From the NCBI GenBank assembly GCA_026707335.1, contig JAPOXB010000250.1:1-8181 (forward strand): DNA of 8,181 nucleotides. Direction: 5' to 3'. Origin of the DNA: Chloroflexota bacterium. GTDB taxonomy: Bacteria > Chloroflexota > Dehalococcoidia > Bin125. This document shows positions 1 to 6,140 of this stretch, piece after piece. Position 1 is the first letter of the stretch. Every line of letters starts with the position of its first letter. Below the pieces are notes generated by a model. That model had not been told where the DNA came from. It did not search any database and saw only the letters and a list, made by a program, of their open reading frames with translations. The position numbers and the translations under genes are program-made.

Positions 1-508
1 AGGGGCAACTGCCCTTGAGCACCTGCTCCTCGACGATCGTCTGGTTGCCGCCGGGCGTTGCGCCTTCGCGCGGCTCGCCCTCGCGGGGCGGGGGCGGCGC
101 GGTGCGCAGGAACTCGCGCGCGTCGTCGTTCTGACAGGGCCGCTGCCCCCAGCGGTTCGCGACCTCCTCCAGCTGCATGCCGTGCGTCATCAGGCGCTTG
201 ACGGCCGAGCAGAACACCGGCCGGTCGCCGCGCGGGATGAAGGGGACCTCGATCATGTCGCCGCAGAGGGCGCAGGCGGCCGGGTGCATCTGGCGCGGCG
301 TGCGCCCCCCGAACGAGGCCGCGCCGCCGTAGCGGATGTAGCCGCTGTCGGTCTCCAGCGTGCTGCGCGCGCTCTTGCGCGCGTTGCGGCAGTCGGGACA
401 GCGCACGGGGTCGTTCTGCAACCCCTTGCTGGCGTAGAACTCCTGCTCCCCGGCCGTGAAGACGAACGGGTTCTGACAGTCGCGACAGTTCAGCGAACGG
501 TCCTGCAT
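1..508 (-). CDS. Zinc-ribbon protein (zf-trcl plus CxxC-x17-Cxx[V]), C-terminus cut by window edge
   Basis: The frame starts at ATG (complement of 506-508) and stays open to base 1, giving 169 visible residues without a stop. A GGGGAGG ribosome binding site lies 11 bases upstream (520-526). The N-terminus has paired cysteines C8-x2-C11 and C37-x2-C40 flanking the motif FVFTAGEQEFYASKG, which I recognise as the 'probable zinc-ribbon' zf-trcl family. A second motif, C79-x2-C82-x17-C100, follows with the typical EVPFxPxGDRPVFC wording of the CxxC-x17-CxxC family, but the fourth position is Val103 instead of Cys. Further cysteines are at 125 and 168. The segment around 137-155 is rich in Pro, Glu and Gly and looks like a linker. 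The protein probably binds zinc; its cellular role is unknown, and nucleic-acid binding would be a guess. It lies downstream of murJ on the same strand, but a hairpin and 138 bases separate them, so it is probably its own transcription unit. Confidence 0.85.
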   Translation of the reverse strand, partial: MQDRSLNCRDCQNPFVFTAGEQEFYASKGLQNDPVRCPDCRNARKSARSTLETDSGYIRYGGAASFGGRTPRQMHPAACALCGDMIEVPFIPRGDRPVFCSAVKRLMTHGMQLEEVANRWGQRPCQNDDAREFLRTAPPPPREGEPREGATPGGNQTIVEEQVLKGSCP

Positions 509-598
509 GCTCAGCCTGGCCTCCCCAGATCGGACCGCCCCGGCCCGATCGCTGGCGCGTCACCGGGCGCGGGCGCGTCGGCCCGCCGTTAACCCGAA

Positions 599-620
599 AC
601 CCCGCCAGATGCGGCGGGGT
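599..620 (-). terminator. Probable intrinsic terminator of murJ
   Basis: A perfect 8-bp inverted repeat (ACCCCGCC / GGCGGGGT) with a 6-base loop lies 26 bases past the murJ stop codon. Read on the minus strand the stem runs into TTTCGGGTTAA, so the U-tract is short and interrupted. On the plus strand the hairpin is followed by CGCGATGACA with no T-run, so the minus direction is favoured. It would separate murJ from the downstream zinc-ribbon gene. The weak U-tract leaves some doubt about efficiency. Confidence 0.5.
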
Positions 621-646
621 CGCGATGACACCTGGACCGGCCCAGC

Positions 647-2344
647 TTACCAGTTTCGGTCGCGGCTGTGCGATCGGCCTCGCCCGCGCCCGCCGAGCAG
701 CGACCAGACCCGCGCCGTGAGCGCCTGCGCCTCCTCGACGCGCAGCGCCAGCATCGCGCCCTGATACACGACCGCGCCCAGCACCGTCCCCACGAGCAGG
801 GCGAAGAACGACTGCGGCCCGAAGTCGCCGCGGGCGTCCAGGATGAGCAGGAGCAGCACCACCGCCTCCGTCATCAGCAGCGTCGCGCCCACGATCCGGT
901 ACACCGTGGTCGCGGTCTGGCGGTCCCAGAGGCCGCCGTCCAGGCGGCGGTGCAGCACGATGAACAGCCCCAGCGCCTCGACGATCGTCGCGACGGAGAG
1001 GGCCAGCGCCAGCCCGCGGATCTCCATCGGCCCCACGAGGATCGCCGCCAGCACGATGTTGATCAGCATCCCGCAGACGGCGAAGGTCACCGGCGTGCGG
1101 GTGTCGCTCAGGGCGTAGTAGCCGCGCGAGAGGATCTCGATCGAGGTGTGCGCGGCCAGCGCGACGCCGTAGTAGAGCAGCGCGTCGGAGACGAGCGCCG
1201 TGGCTCCGGCGTCGAAGGCGCCGCGCTCCAGCAGGGCGCGCACCAGCGGTTCGCGCAGCAGGATCATCCCCACGGAGGCGGGCACCGCCAGGTAGAGCGT
1301 GAATCGCAGCGCCTGGCCCACCATCAGCCGGACGTCGTCCACACCCCCCTCCTCGGCGGCGCGCGCCGCCATCGTGGGGAAGATGGCCATCGCCAGGGAC
1401 ATACCGAACAGCCCCACCGGGAAGAGCAGGATCAACCAGGCGAAGTTCAGCGCCGAGATCGACGCGTCGCCCAGGAAGGAGCCGAAGAAGGTCAGGACGA
1501 TGAAGTTGATCTGCGCCGCCGCCAGCCCGATCATGCGCGGCCCCATCAGCCGCAGCACCTCCCGGGCGCCGGGATCCCAGAACTGGAGCGACGGCGAGAG
1601 TCGCGCCCCCGCCGCGATCAGCGCCGGGACCTGGATCACCAGGTGCGCGCCGGCCCCGACGATGACGCCGACCGCCAGCGCCTCCACGCCCATCTCCTCG
1701 GAGAGCAGCAGCGCGCCCAGGATGATCGCGAGGTTGTAGAGCATGGGCGCGAAGGCGGGCAGCAGGAAGTGCCGGCGCGCGTTGAGGATGCCCGTGATCA
1801 TCCCCGAGACGCAGAACAGGATCGGCGCGACGAGCATCACCCGCGTCAGGAAGATCGCGTCGGCGCGCAACTCCGCCTGCATGCCCGAGTCCTCGCCCAG
1901 GCCGGGCGCCATGGCGGGCACGATCCACTCCGCCGCCAGCAGCATCGCCAGCGCCAGCGCGATCGTCGCCAGGAGCACGCCGTTGAGCACGATCGACGCC
2001 AGCCGCCAGGCGTCCGCCTCGCTGCGGCGGCTCAGGTAGCGGGCATAGACGGGGATGAAGGCGCTGGCCAGGGTCGCGCCGGCCAGCAGCTGGAAGACCA
2101 GCTCCGGCAGCCGCTGCGCGACGAAGAAGGCGTCGAGGTCGGCGCTGGCCCCGTACTCGTTCGCGATGACGACGGTGCGCAGCGCGCCCAGCAGGCGGCT
2201 GCCCAGGAATCCCAGCGCGACGAGGATGGCCGCGTTCGCGACGGTGTGGGTGGCGCCGGTCAGCACGGCGGGGGTGGCGTTTCCGGCGGCGGCCGGCCCC
2301 GCCGCCGCGGGGCGCGCGGTCGGCGTCGCAGCATGTGTGGACAC
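647..2344 (-). CDS. murJ: MurJ/MVN-family lipid II flippase
   Basis: This is an integral membrane protein of the MOP superfamily, expected to flip the peptidoglycan precursor lipid II across the cytoplasmic membrane. From the GTG at 2344 it has 565 residues, slightly longer than the usual 510-550. After a polar Ala/Pro-rich N-terminus of about 35 residues come many hydrophobic segments compatible with the family's 14 helices. Family motifs are visible: GSRLLGALRTVVIANEYGAS (48-67), DAFFVAQRLPELVFQLLAGA (71-90), ASAFIPVYARYL (93-104), NARRHFLLPAFAPMLYNLAI (188-207) and FPVGLFGMSLAMAIFPTMAA (308-327). Arg50 and Arg56 correspond by eye to the functional Arg18 and Arg24 of E. coli, but the Arg52/53 and Arg270 positions are not arginine here. 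The C-terminus is a short Arg/Ser-rich tail. The start is uncertain: GTG 2344 fits the divergent spacing from rpsT, but the GGAGGA before it is directly adjacent, leaving GGAAGG ten bases upstream as the workable ribosome binding site. The frame stays open upstream to 2656, but that part lies antisense to rpsT and is unlikely to be used. Confidence 0.93.
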   Translation of the reverse strand: MSTHAATPTARPAAAGPAAAGNATPAVLTGATHTVANAAILVALGFLGSRLLGALRTVVIANEYGASADLDAFFVAQRLPELVFQLLAGATLASAFIPVYARYLSRRSEADAWRLASIVLNGVLLATIALALAMLLAAEWIVPAMAPGLGEDSGMQAELRADAIFLTRVMLVAPILFCVSGMITGILNARRHFLLPAFAPMLYNLAIILGALLLSEEMGVEALAVGVIVGAGAHLVIQVPALIAAGARLSPSLQFWDPGAREVLRLMGPRMIGLAAAQINFIVLTFFGSFLGDASISALNFAWLILLFPVGLFGMSLAMAIFPTMAARAAEEGGVDDVRLMVGQALRFTLYLAVPASVGMILLREPLVRALLERGAFDAGATALVSDALLYYGVALAAHTSIEILSRGYYALSDTRTPVTFAVCGMLINIVLAAILVGPMEIRGLALALSVATIVEALGLFIVLHRRLDGGLWDRQTATTVYRIVGATLLMTEAVVLLLLILDARGDFGPQSFFALLVGTVLGAVVYQGAMLALRVEEAQALTARVWSLLGGRGRGRSHSRDRNW

Positions 2345-2367
2345 TCCTCCGCCGCCTTCCCTACGAT
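2338..2367 (+). promoter_or_regulatory. Candidate sigma-70-type promoter for rpsT
   Basis: TGGACA at 2338-2343 (5 of 6 to TTGACA) is followed after 18 bases by TACGAT at 2362-2367 (4 of 6 to TATAAT), in the short gap between the divergent murJ and rpsT genes. Transcription would start near 2374 and leave a leader of about 55 bases before rpsT. The -35 element overlaps the proposed murJ start codon (2342-2344), so the two genes may interfere with each other's expression. The minus-strand reading of the same spot (TATCGT) could be a weak -10 for murJ, but I see no good -35 for it. This is pattern matching only. Confidence 0.4.
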
Positions 2368-2384
2368 AGCGGCGCGCCCTCCCA

Positions 2385-2402
2385 GACGGCAGTGCGGCCG
2401 TC
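2385..2402 (+). promoter_or_regulatory. Hairpin in the rpsT leader
   Basis: GACGGC (2385-2390) and GCCGTC (2397-2402) form a perfect 6-bp GC-rich stem with a 6-base loop, between the candidate rpsT promoter and its ribosome binding site. In E. coli, bS20 represses its own translation, so a structured leader could matter here. In DNA this rich in GC short stems also arise by chance. Confidence 0.3.
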
Positions 2403-2418
2403 GCCGGGGGCGATGTTC

Positions 2419-2424
2419 GAGGAG
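2419..2424 (+). promoter_or_regulatory. Ribosome binding site that fixes the rpsT start
   Basis: GAGGAG lies 5 bases before the GTG at 2430. The alternative in-frame GTG at 2424 overlaps this site and could not use it. Starting at 2430 also gives the canonical bS20 N-terminus MANKQ. Confidence 0.7.
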
Positions 2425-2429
2425 TGATC

Positions 2430-2750
2430 GTGGCCAACAAGCAGGCGGCCCAGAAGTACCTCCGCGCCTCGCAGCGCCGGCGCATGCGCAACAAGCCGGT
2501 GCGCACCCGCGCCCGCACGGCCGTGCGCGACGCCATGCTCGCGATCGACGCCAACGACTGGGGCGACGCCGACCAGCTCGTGCAGGACGCCGTCGCAGCC
2601 CTGGACCGCGCCGCGCAGCGCGGCGTCGTGCACGCCAACAACGCCGCCCGGCGCAAGTCGCGGCTGCTGCGTCACTATCACCACGCCCAGGCCCCGGACG
2701 TCCACGCCCGGCCCCATGTGCGCCCGCCGGAACCGGTGCAGGTCCCGTAG
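2430..2750 (+). CDS. rpsT: Small ribosomal subunit protein bS20
   Basis: This encodes a 16S rRNA-binding protein of the 30S subunit, needed for early subunit assembly. The 106-residue product begins MANKQAAQKYLRASQRRRMR, has the family's basic, helical composition and carries the conserved C-terminal signature GVVHANNAARRKSRLL at 66-81 (compare GVIHKNTAARKKSRL in typical bS20). Ordinary bS20 is about 85-90 residues; here a tail of roughly 20 residues, rich in His, Pro and Val, follows position 85. The gene is divergent from murJ, with its own likely promoter and leader hairpin. The next gene starts 106 bases downstream, and I see no convincing terminator between them. The GTG start is common in this window. 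Confidence 0.95.
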   Translation: MANKQAAQKYLRASQRRRMRNKPVRTRARTAVRDAMLAIDANDWGDADQLVQDAVAALDRAAQRGVVHANNAARRKSRLLRHYHHAQAPDVHARPHVRPPEPVQVP

Positions 2751-2856
2751 CGTTCCGCGGACGACGTCTTGCGCACGATCGACGCCAGCGACCGGACCGG
2801 CGTCGCGCGCCCGCGCCCGCGGTGAGCGCGGCCGGCCGTCGGGGAAGGGAGCCCGG

Positions 2857-3900
2857 ATGCGCGCCCTGATCTTCCACGCGCCGCGGCGCATCGTCGTCGA
2901 GGAGCGCGCCGACCCGGCGCCCGCCCCCGGCGAGGTCGTCCTGCGCACCGACGCCGCCGGCATCTGCGCCTCCGACCTGCGCGTCTACCGCGGCGAGAAG
3001 CATGCCGCGGCGGGCGTGATCCCGGGCCACGAGATCACCGGCGCCGTCCACGCCGTGGGCGAGGGCGTCGACGACGTCGCGCCGGGGGAGCGCGTCGCCG
3101 TCTACCCGATCGTGGCCTGCGGCCGCTGCGACTTCTGCCGCCGCGGCCTGCGCAACCGCTGCGGGTCGCGCCGCACGCTGGGCTACGACCTCGACGGCGG
3201 CATCGCCGAATACGTGCGCCTGCCGGCCCCGATCGTGGGGCAGGGGCAGTTGATGCCCGTGCCCGACGGCGTGCCCGCCGAGCGCGCCGCGATGACCGAG
3301 CCCACGGCCTGCGTGCTCAACTCGCTGGAGTCGTGCCGCTTCCGGGCCGGCGCGGCGGTCGCGATCATCGGCGCCGGGCCCATGGGACTGACGCACATCA
3401 TCCTGGCGCGCGCCCTGGGCGCGGGCGCCATCGTGGTGGCGGAGCCGGTCGCGTCGCGGCGCGCCGTGGCGGAGGAGCTGGGCGCGACCGTCGTCTGCGG
3501 CGGCGACCCGGCGGAGATTGAACAGACCGTGTCCGACGCGACGCGCGGGGCCGGCGCGGAGGTGGTGATCGTCAGCGTCGGCCTCGACGGCCTGACCGAG
3601 CTGGCGCTGCCGATCGCGGCCAAGCAGGGCGCGATCAACCTCTTCGCAGGCTTCCCGCCCGAGACGACCGCCGCGCTCGACGTGAACTTCCTGCACTACA
3701 ACGAGATCGTCCTGACCGGCAGCCAGAACGCGACGGCCGACCAGTTCCGCCGCACCACCGAACTGCTCCCCTCCCTGGGCGGCCTCGACCGCCTGACCAC
3801 CCATCGCTTCGACATGACGGACGCCGCCGGCGCTTATACCACGCGCGACGACCCCGACGCCCTGAAGACCATCGTCTTCCCGGGCGGCGCGCCGCAGTGA
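2857..3900 (+). CDS. Zinc-dependent medium-chain dehydrogenase, sorbitol/iditol dehydrogenase-like
   Basis: This is a cytoplasmic MDR-superfamily oxidoreductase of 347 residues, expected to oxidise a polyol or secondary alcohol with NAD. Candidate catalytic zinc ligands are Cys37 (in GICASD), His58-Glu59 (GHE) and Glu148 (in TEPTACV). The structural zinc cysteines are complete: C88, C91, C94 and C102. The Rossmann motif GAGPMG is at 172-177, and the acidic Glu196 at the end of the next strand (VVAEP) favours NAD over NADP. The C-terminal part (NLFAGFPPE, about 261-269; HYNEIVLTGS, 280-289) resembles the iditol-2-dehydrogenase-like subgroup; threonine dehydrogenase or another MDR member is possible and the substrate cannot be read from sequence. 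The start at ATG 2857 is preceded by GGGAAGGGAG at good spacing. The stop overlaps a short reading frame leading into the RodZ-like gene. A metabolic enzyme here is unrelated in function to its ribosomal and envelope neighbours. Confidence 0.9.
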   Translation: MRALIFHAPRRIVVEERADPAPAPGEVVLRTDAAGICASDLRVYRGEKHAAAGVIPGHEITGAVHAVGEGVDDVAPGERVAVYPIVACGRCDFCRRGLRNRCGSRRTLGYDLDGGIAEYVRLPAPIVGQGQLMPVPDGVPAERAAMTEPTACVLNSLESCRFRAGAAVAIIGAGPMGLTHIILARALGAGAIVVAEPVASRRAVAEELGATVVCGGDPAEIEQTVSDATRGAGAEVVIVSVGLDGLTELALPIAAKQGAINLFAGFPPETTAALDVNFLHYNEIVLTGSQNATADQFRRTTELLPSLGGLDRLTTHRFDMTDAAGAYTTRDDPDALKTIVFPGGAPQ

Positions 3901-3914
3901 TGAGCGAACCGTGA
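3900..3914 (+). other. Five-codon mini-ORF linking dehydrogenase stop to RodZ-like start
   Basis: ATG-AGC-GAA-CCG-TGA begins inside the dehydrogenase stop codon (TGATG, 3898-3902), and its own stop overlaps the next gene's GTG start (GTGA, 3911-3914). The following gene has no clear Shine-Dalgarno sequence, so stop/start relay by terminating ribosomes is plausible. It may be coincidence; the peptide itself (MSEP) is unlikely to have a function. Confidence 0.3.
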
Positions 3915-4798
3915 CGAGCGACCGCGGCCCCCGCCGCAAGCTGATCGGGATTGGGCAGGAGCTGCGCGACGCCCGCCTCGCCCGCGGCTTCTCGATCGAC
4001 GACTGCCAGCGCGCCACGCGCATCTCGAGCCGCTACCTGGAGGCGCTGGAGACGGAGGAGTTCAGCGCCCTGCCCGCGCCCGTCTTCGCGCGGGGCTTCC
4101 TGCGCTCCTACGCGCAGATGCTGGGGCTCGACTCCACCGCCATGGTGGCGCGCTTCCCGGCCAACCCCCGCGCCCCCGCCGGCGCGCAGGGCGAGGGCGC
4201 CTACCCGCGCGACATCGCCCCCACGCGGCTGCGCAGCGCCGAGCCCTACTACGACGACGAGTTCGCTGAGGACCAGGCGCTGCCGCCCATCCCCAGCCTG
4301 GAGACCACGCCCAGCAGCTTCCGTTTGGGGCCCTGGCTGGTCGCGATCTTCGTCGTGTTGGTGGTGGTCGCGGGTGTGATCGTGGTCGTCACGCTTGGCG
4401 ACGAGGAGGCGGAGCCCGTCGAGACGGCCGCGCCGCCGCCCGGCGTGCCGACCGGCCCGGCCGAGCAGGAGGGCGCCGATGAGTCGTTCACGGCCCCGCT
4501 CAGCGTGCCCGAGGGCACGGTGCTGCCCAGCTTCGCCAACGTCAGCGTCAGCGACGCGCAACTCTGGCTGCGCCGCGCCGGGGCGCCGTTCGTGCTGGTC
4601 GAGGTGTACGACCCCGCCGAGCCCGGCCGCGTGATCGATCAGCTGCCCGCGCCCGGCACGCCGCTCGATGCCGGCACCGCCGTCACGGTGGTCGTCAGCC
4701 GCGGGCCGGCCCCGACCACGACGCCGGCGGCCGAGGGCGAGAGCGGCGCCGGCGAGACGCCGCCCGAAGCCGCCCCCGCCGGCACGGGGACGCAGTGA
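3911..4798 (+). CDS. RodZ-like membrane protein: HTH domain, one transmembrane helix, PASTA domain
   Basis: The 295-residue protein has three recognisable parts. Residues about 14-75 (IGQELRDARLARGFSIDD, then TRISSRYLEALE and ALPAPVFARGFLRSYAQMLG) form the HTH_25 helix-turn-helix of RodZ, which binds the MreB cytoskeleton in known RodZ proteins. After an acidic, proline-containing linker, residues about 141-162 form one strongly hydrophobic helix. The outer part has a Pro/Glu/Gly-rich stretch and then about 199-265, starting SVPEGTVLPSFANVSVSDAQ and ending AGTAVTVVVSRGP, which looks like a PASTA domain. Such domains in serine/threonine kinases and penicillin-binding proteins contact peptidoglycan or its precursors. 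The tail is low-complexity Ala/Pro/Gly/Thr. Topology would place the HTH inside and PASTA outside, linking cytoskeleton to cell wall (inferred). The usual C-terminal domain of proteobacterial RodZ is absent. GTG 3911 is the only reasonable start before the HTH. The stop overlaps the rimO start. Confidence 0.88.
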   Translation: MTSDRGPRRKLIGIGQELRDARLARGFSIDDCQRATRISSRYLEALETEEFSALPAPVFARGFLRSYAQMLGLDSTAMVARFPANPRAPAGAQGEGAYPRDIAPTRLRSAEPYYDDEFAEDQALPPIPSLETTPSSFRLGPWLVAIFVVLVVVAGVIVVVTLGDEEAEPVETAAPPPGVPTGPAEQEGADESFTAPLSVPEGTVLPSFANVSVSDAQLWLRRAGAPFVLVEVYDPAEPGRVIDQLPAPGTPLDAGTAVTVVVSRGPAPTTTPAAEGESGAGETPPEAAPAGTGTQ

Positions 4799-6120
4799 TG
4801 CGCTACCACCTGCGGACCCTGGGCTGCCCCAAGAACACGACCGATTCCGAACAGCTGACGCGGGCGCTCACGCGCGCCGGCCACCGCCCCGCCGCGGCGG
4901 ACGAGGCCGAGGTGCTGATCGTCAACACCTGCGGCTTCATCGACGCGGCCAAGGAGGAGTCGGCCGAGGCCGTCGCCGTCCTCGAGCGCGGCAAGCGCGA
5001 CGGCCAGCGGCTGCTTGTCGTCGGCTGCTGGGCGCAGATCGAGGCGCCGCGCATCCGCCGCGAGCACGCCAGCGTCGACGCGACCTTCGGCGTGGAGTCG
5101 TGGGACGCGATCGTCGAGTCGCTCGGCCCCGCCACGCCGGGCGACATCCCGGAGACGGGCCCCGCCCGCGCCGCCCCGCGGTCCAGCGCCTACCTCAAGA
5201 TCTCCGACGGCTGCGCGCGGCCCTGCACGTTCTGCAACATCCCCGGCATCAAGGGGCGCGACTTCCGCAGCGTCCCCATCGACGCGCTGGTGCTGGAGGC
5301 GCGGCGCCTGGCCGAGGCGGGCGTGCGCGAGTTGGTGCTCGTCGCGCAGGACTCGACCGCCTACGGCGACGACATCGGGCTGCGCGAGGGCCTGCCGCGG
5401 CTGCTGGAACGGCTGGCCGCCGACGTGCCCGGCCTGGCCTGGATCCGGCTGATGTACGCCTACCCCGGCTTCGTCACGCCGGCGCTGGTGGAGACGATGG
5501 CCGCCATCCCGCAGGTTTGCCACTACCTCGACATCCCGCTGCAGCACGGCAGCGCCTCCGTCCTGCGGCGCATGAAGCGCCCGCACAACCTGGCGATGGT
5601 GCACGACACCCTGGACCGCCTGCGCGCCGCCATGCCCGACATCGCCATCCGCTCGACCTTCATCGTGGGCTTCCCCGGCGAGACGAAGGCCGAGTTCGAG
5701 GAGCTGCTCGACTTCCTGCGCGCCGGGCGCTTCGACCGCATCGGCGCCTTCACCTACTCGCCGCAGGCCGGCACGCCCGCGGCGACCCTGCCCGGCCAAG
5801 TGGCGCCGCGTCACAAGGAGCGCCGCTACCGCCGGCTGATGAGCGTGCAGTCGCGCATCTCGGCCGAGATCGGCGCCGCTCAGGTCGGCCGCGAGTTGCC
5901 CGTGCTGGTCGAGTCGATGGACGGGCAGACGGCCGAGGACGGCAGCCCCATCTTCGTGGGCCGCTCCTACCGCGATGCGCCGGAGGTGGACGGCTTCGTC
6001 TTCTGCCGCGGCGTGGCGCGCCCGGGGTCGATGCCCAGGGTGCGCATCACGGGCGCGCTCGACCACGACCTGCTCGCCGAGCCCGTCTCCAGCGACACTC
6101 TGCTGCTGACGCCCGCCTGA
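4798..6120 (+). CDS. rimO: Ribosomal protein uS12 methylthiotransferase RimO
   Basis: This radical-SAM enzyme adds a methylthio group to the conserved aspartate of ribosomal protein uS12, using two 4Fe-4S clusters. The product has 440 residues, normal for the family. The N-terminal UPF0004 domain starts MRYHLRTLGCPKN and supplies cluster cysteines C10, C45 (NTCGFID) and C77 (VGCWAQ). The radical-SAM motif CxxxCxxC is C139, C143 and C146 (DGCARPCTFCNIPG). RimO-type wording follows: LMYAYPGFV (218-226), HYLDIPLQHGS (242-252) and STFIVGFPGET (286-296). A C-terminal TRAM domain occupies about 365-430. MYAYP and the LGCPKN opening distinguish RimO from MiaB and MtaB. The ATG overlaps the stop of the RodZ-like gene (TGATG at 4796-4800), indicating translational coupling; a GTG one codon upstream is the only close alternative. 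The convergent ylxP stop lies 16 bases beyond. Confidence 0.96.
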   Translation: MRYHLRTLGCPKNTTDSEQLTRALTRAGHRPAAADEAEVLIVNTCGFIDAAKEESAEAVAVLERGKRDGQRLLVVGCWAQIEAPRIRREHASVDATFGVESWDAIVESLGPATPGDIPETGPARAAPRSSAYLKISDGCARPCTFCNIPGIKGRDFRSVPIDALVLEARRLAEAGVRELVLVAQDSTAYGDDIGLREGLPRLLERLAADVPGLAWIRLMYAYPGFVTPALVETMAAIPQVCHYLDIPLQHGSASVLRRMKRPHNLAMVHDTLDRLRAAMPDIAIRSTFIVGFPGETKAEFEELLDFLRAGRFDRIGAFTYSPQAGTPAATLPGQVAPRHKERRYRRLMSVQSRISAEIGAAQVGRELPVLVESMDGQTAEDGSPIFVGRSYRDAPEVDGFVFCRGVARPGSMPRVRITGALDHDLLAEPVSSDTLLLTPA

Positions 6121-6140
6121 CCCTCCGACCGGGGGCTCAG
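6117..6140. terminator. Weak bidirectional hairpin between convergent rimO and ylxP
   Basis: CTGA-CCCTC (6117-6125) can pair with GGGGG-C-TCAG (6131-6140), giving about 9 pairs with one bulged C and one G-U, across a 5-base loop. It spans both stop codons of the convergent genes. There is no T-run on either side, so its strength as a terminator is doubtful. Confidence 0.25.

Noticed and set aside
2345..2656. N-terminal extension of murJ up to 2656
   Set aside because: The extra 104 codons are antisense to rpsT, contain no membrane or signal segment and would remove the divergent control region.
2781..2831. Two 6-bp stems (2781-2786/2799-2804 and 2811-2816/2826-2831) after rpsT as a terminator
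   Set aside because: Loops of 12 and 9 bases and no T-run; such short GC stems are expected by chance here.
668..2869. Very long open plus-strand frame opposite murJ and continuing across rpsT
   Set aside because: Its product is a monotonous Arg/Gln/Asp/His-rich string with no fold or family motif, as expected for an antisense frame of a GC-rich membrane-protein gene.
2260..4023. Long minus-strand frame opposite rpsT and the dehydrogenase
   Set aside because: Composition is low-complexity Arg/Gly/Ala/Asp, and both opposite genes carry clear family signatures.
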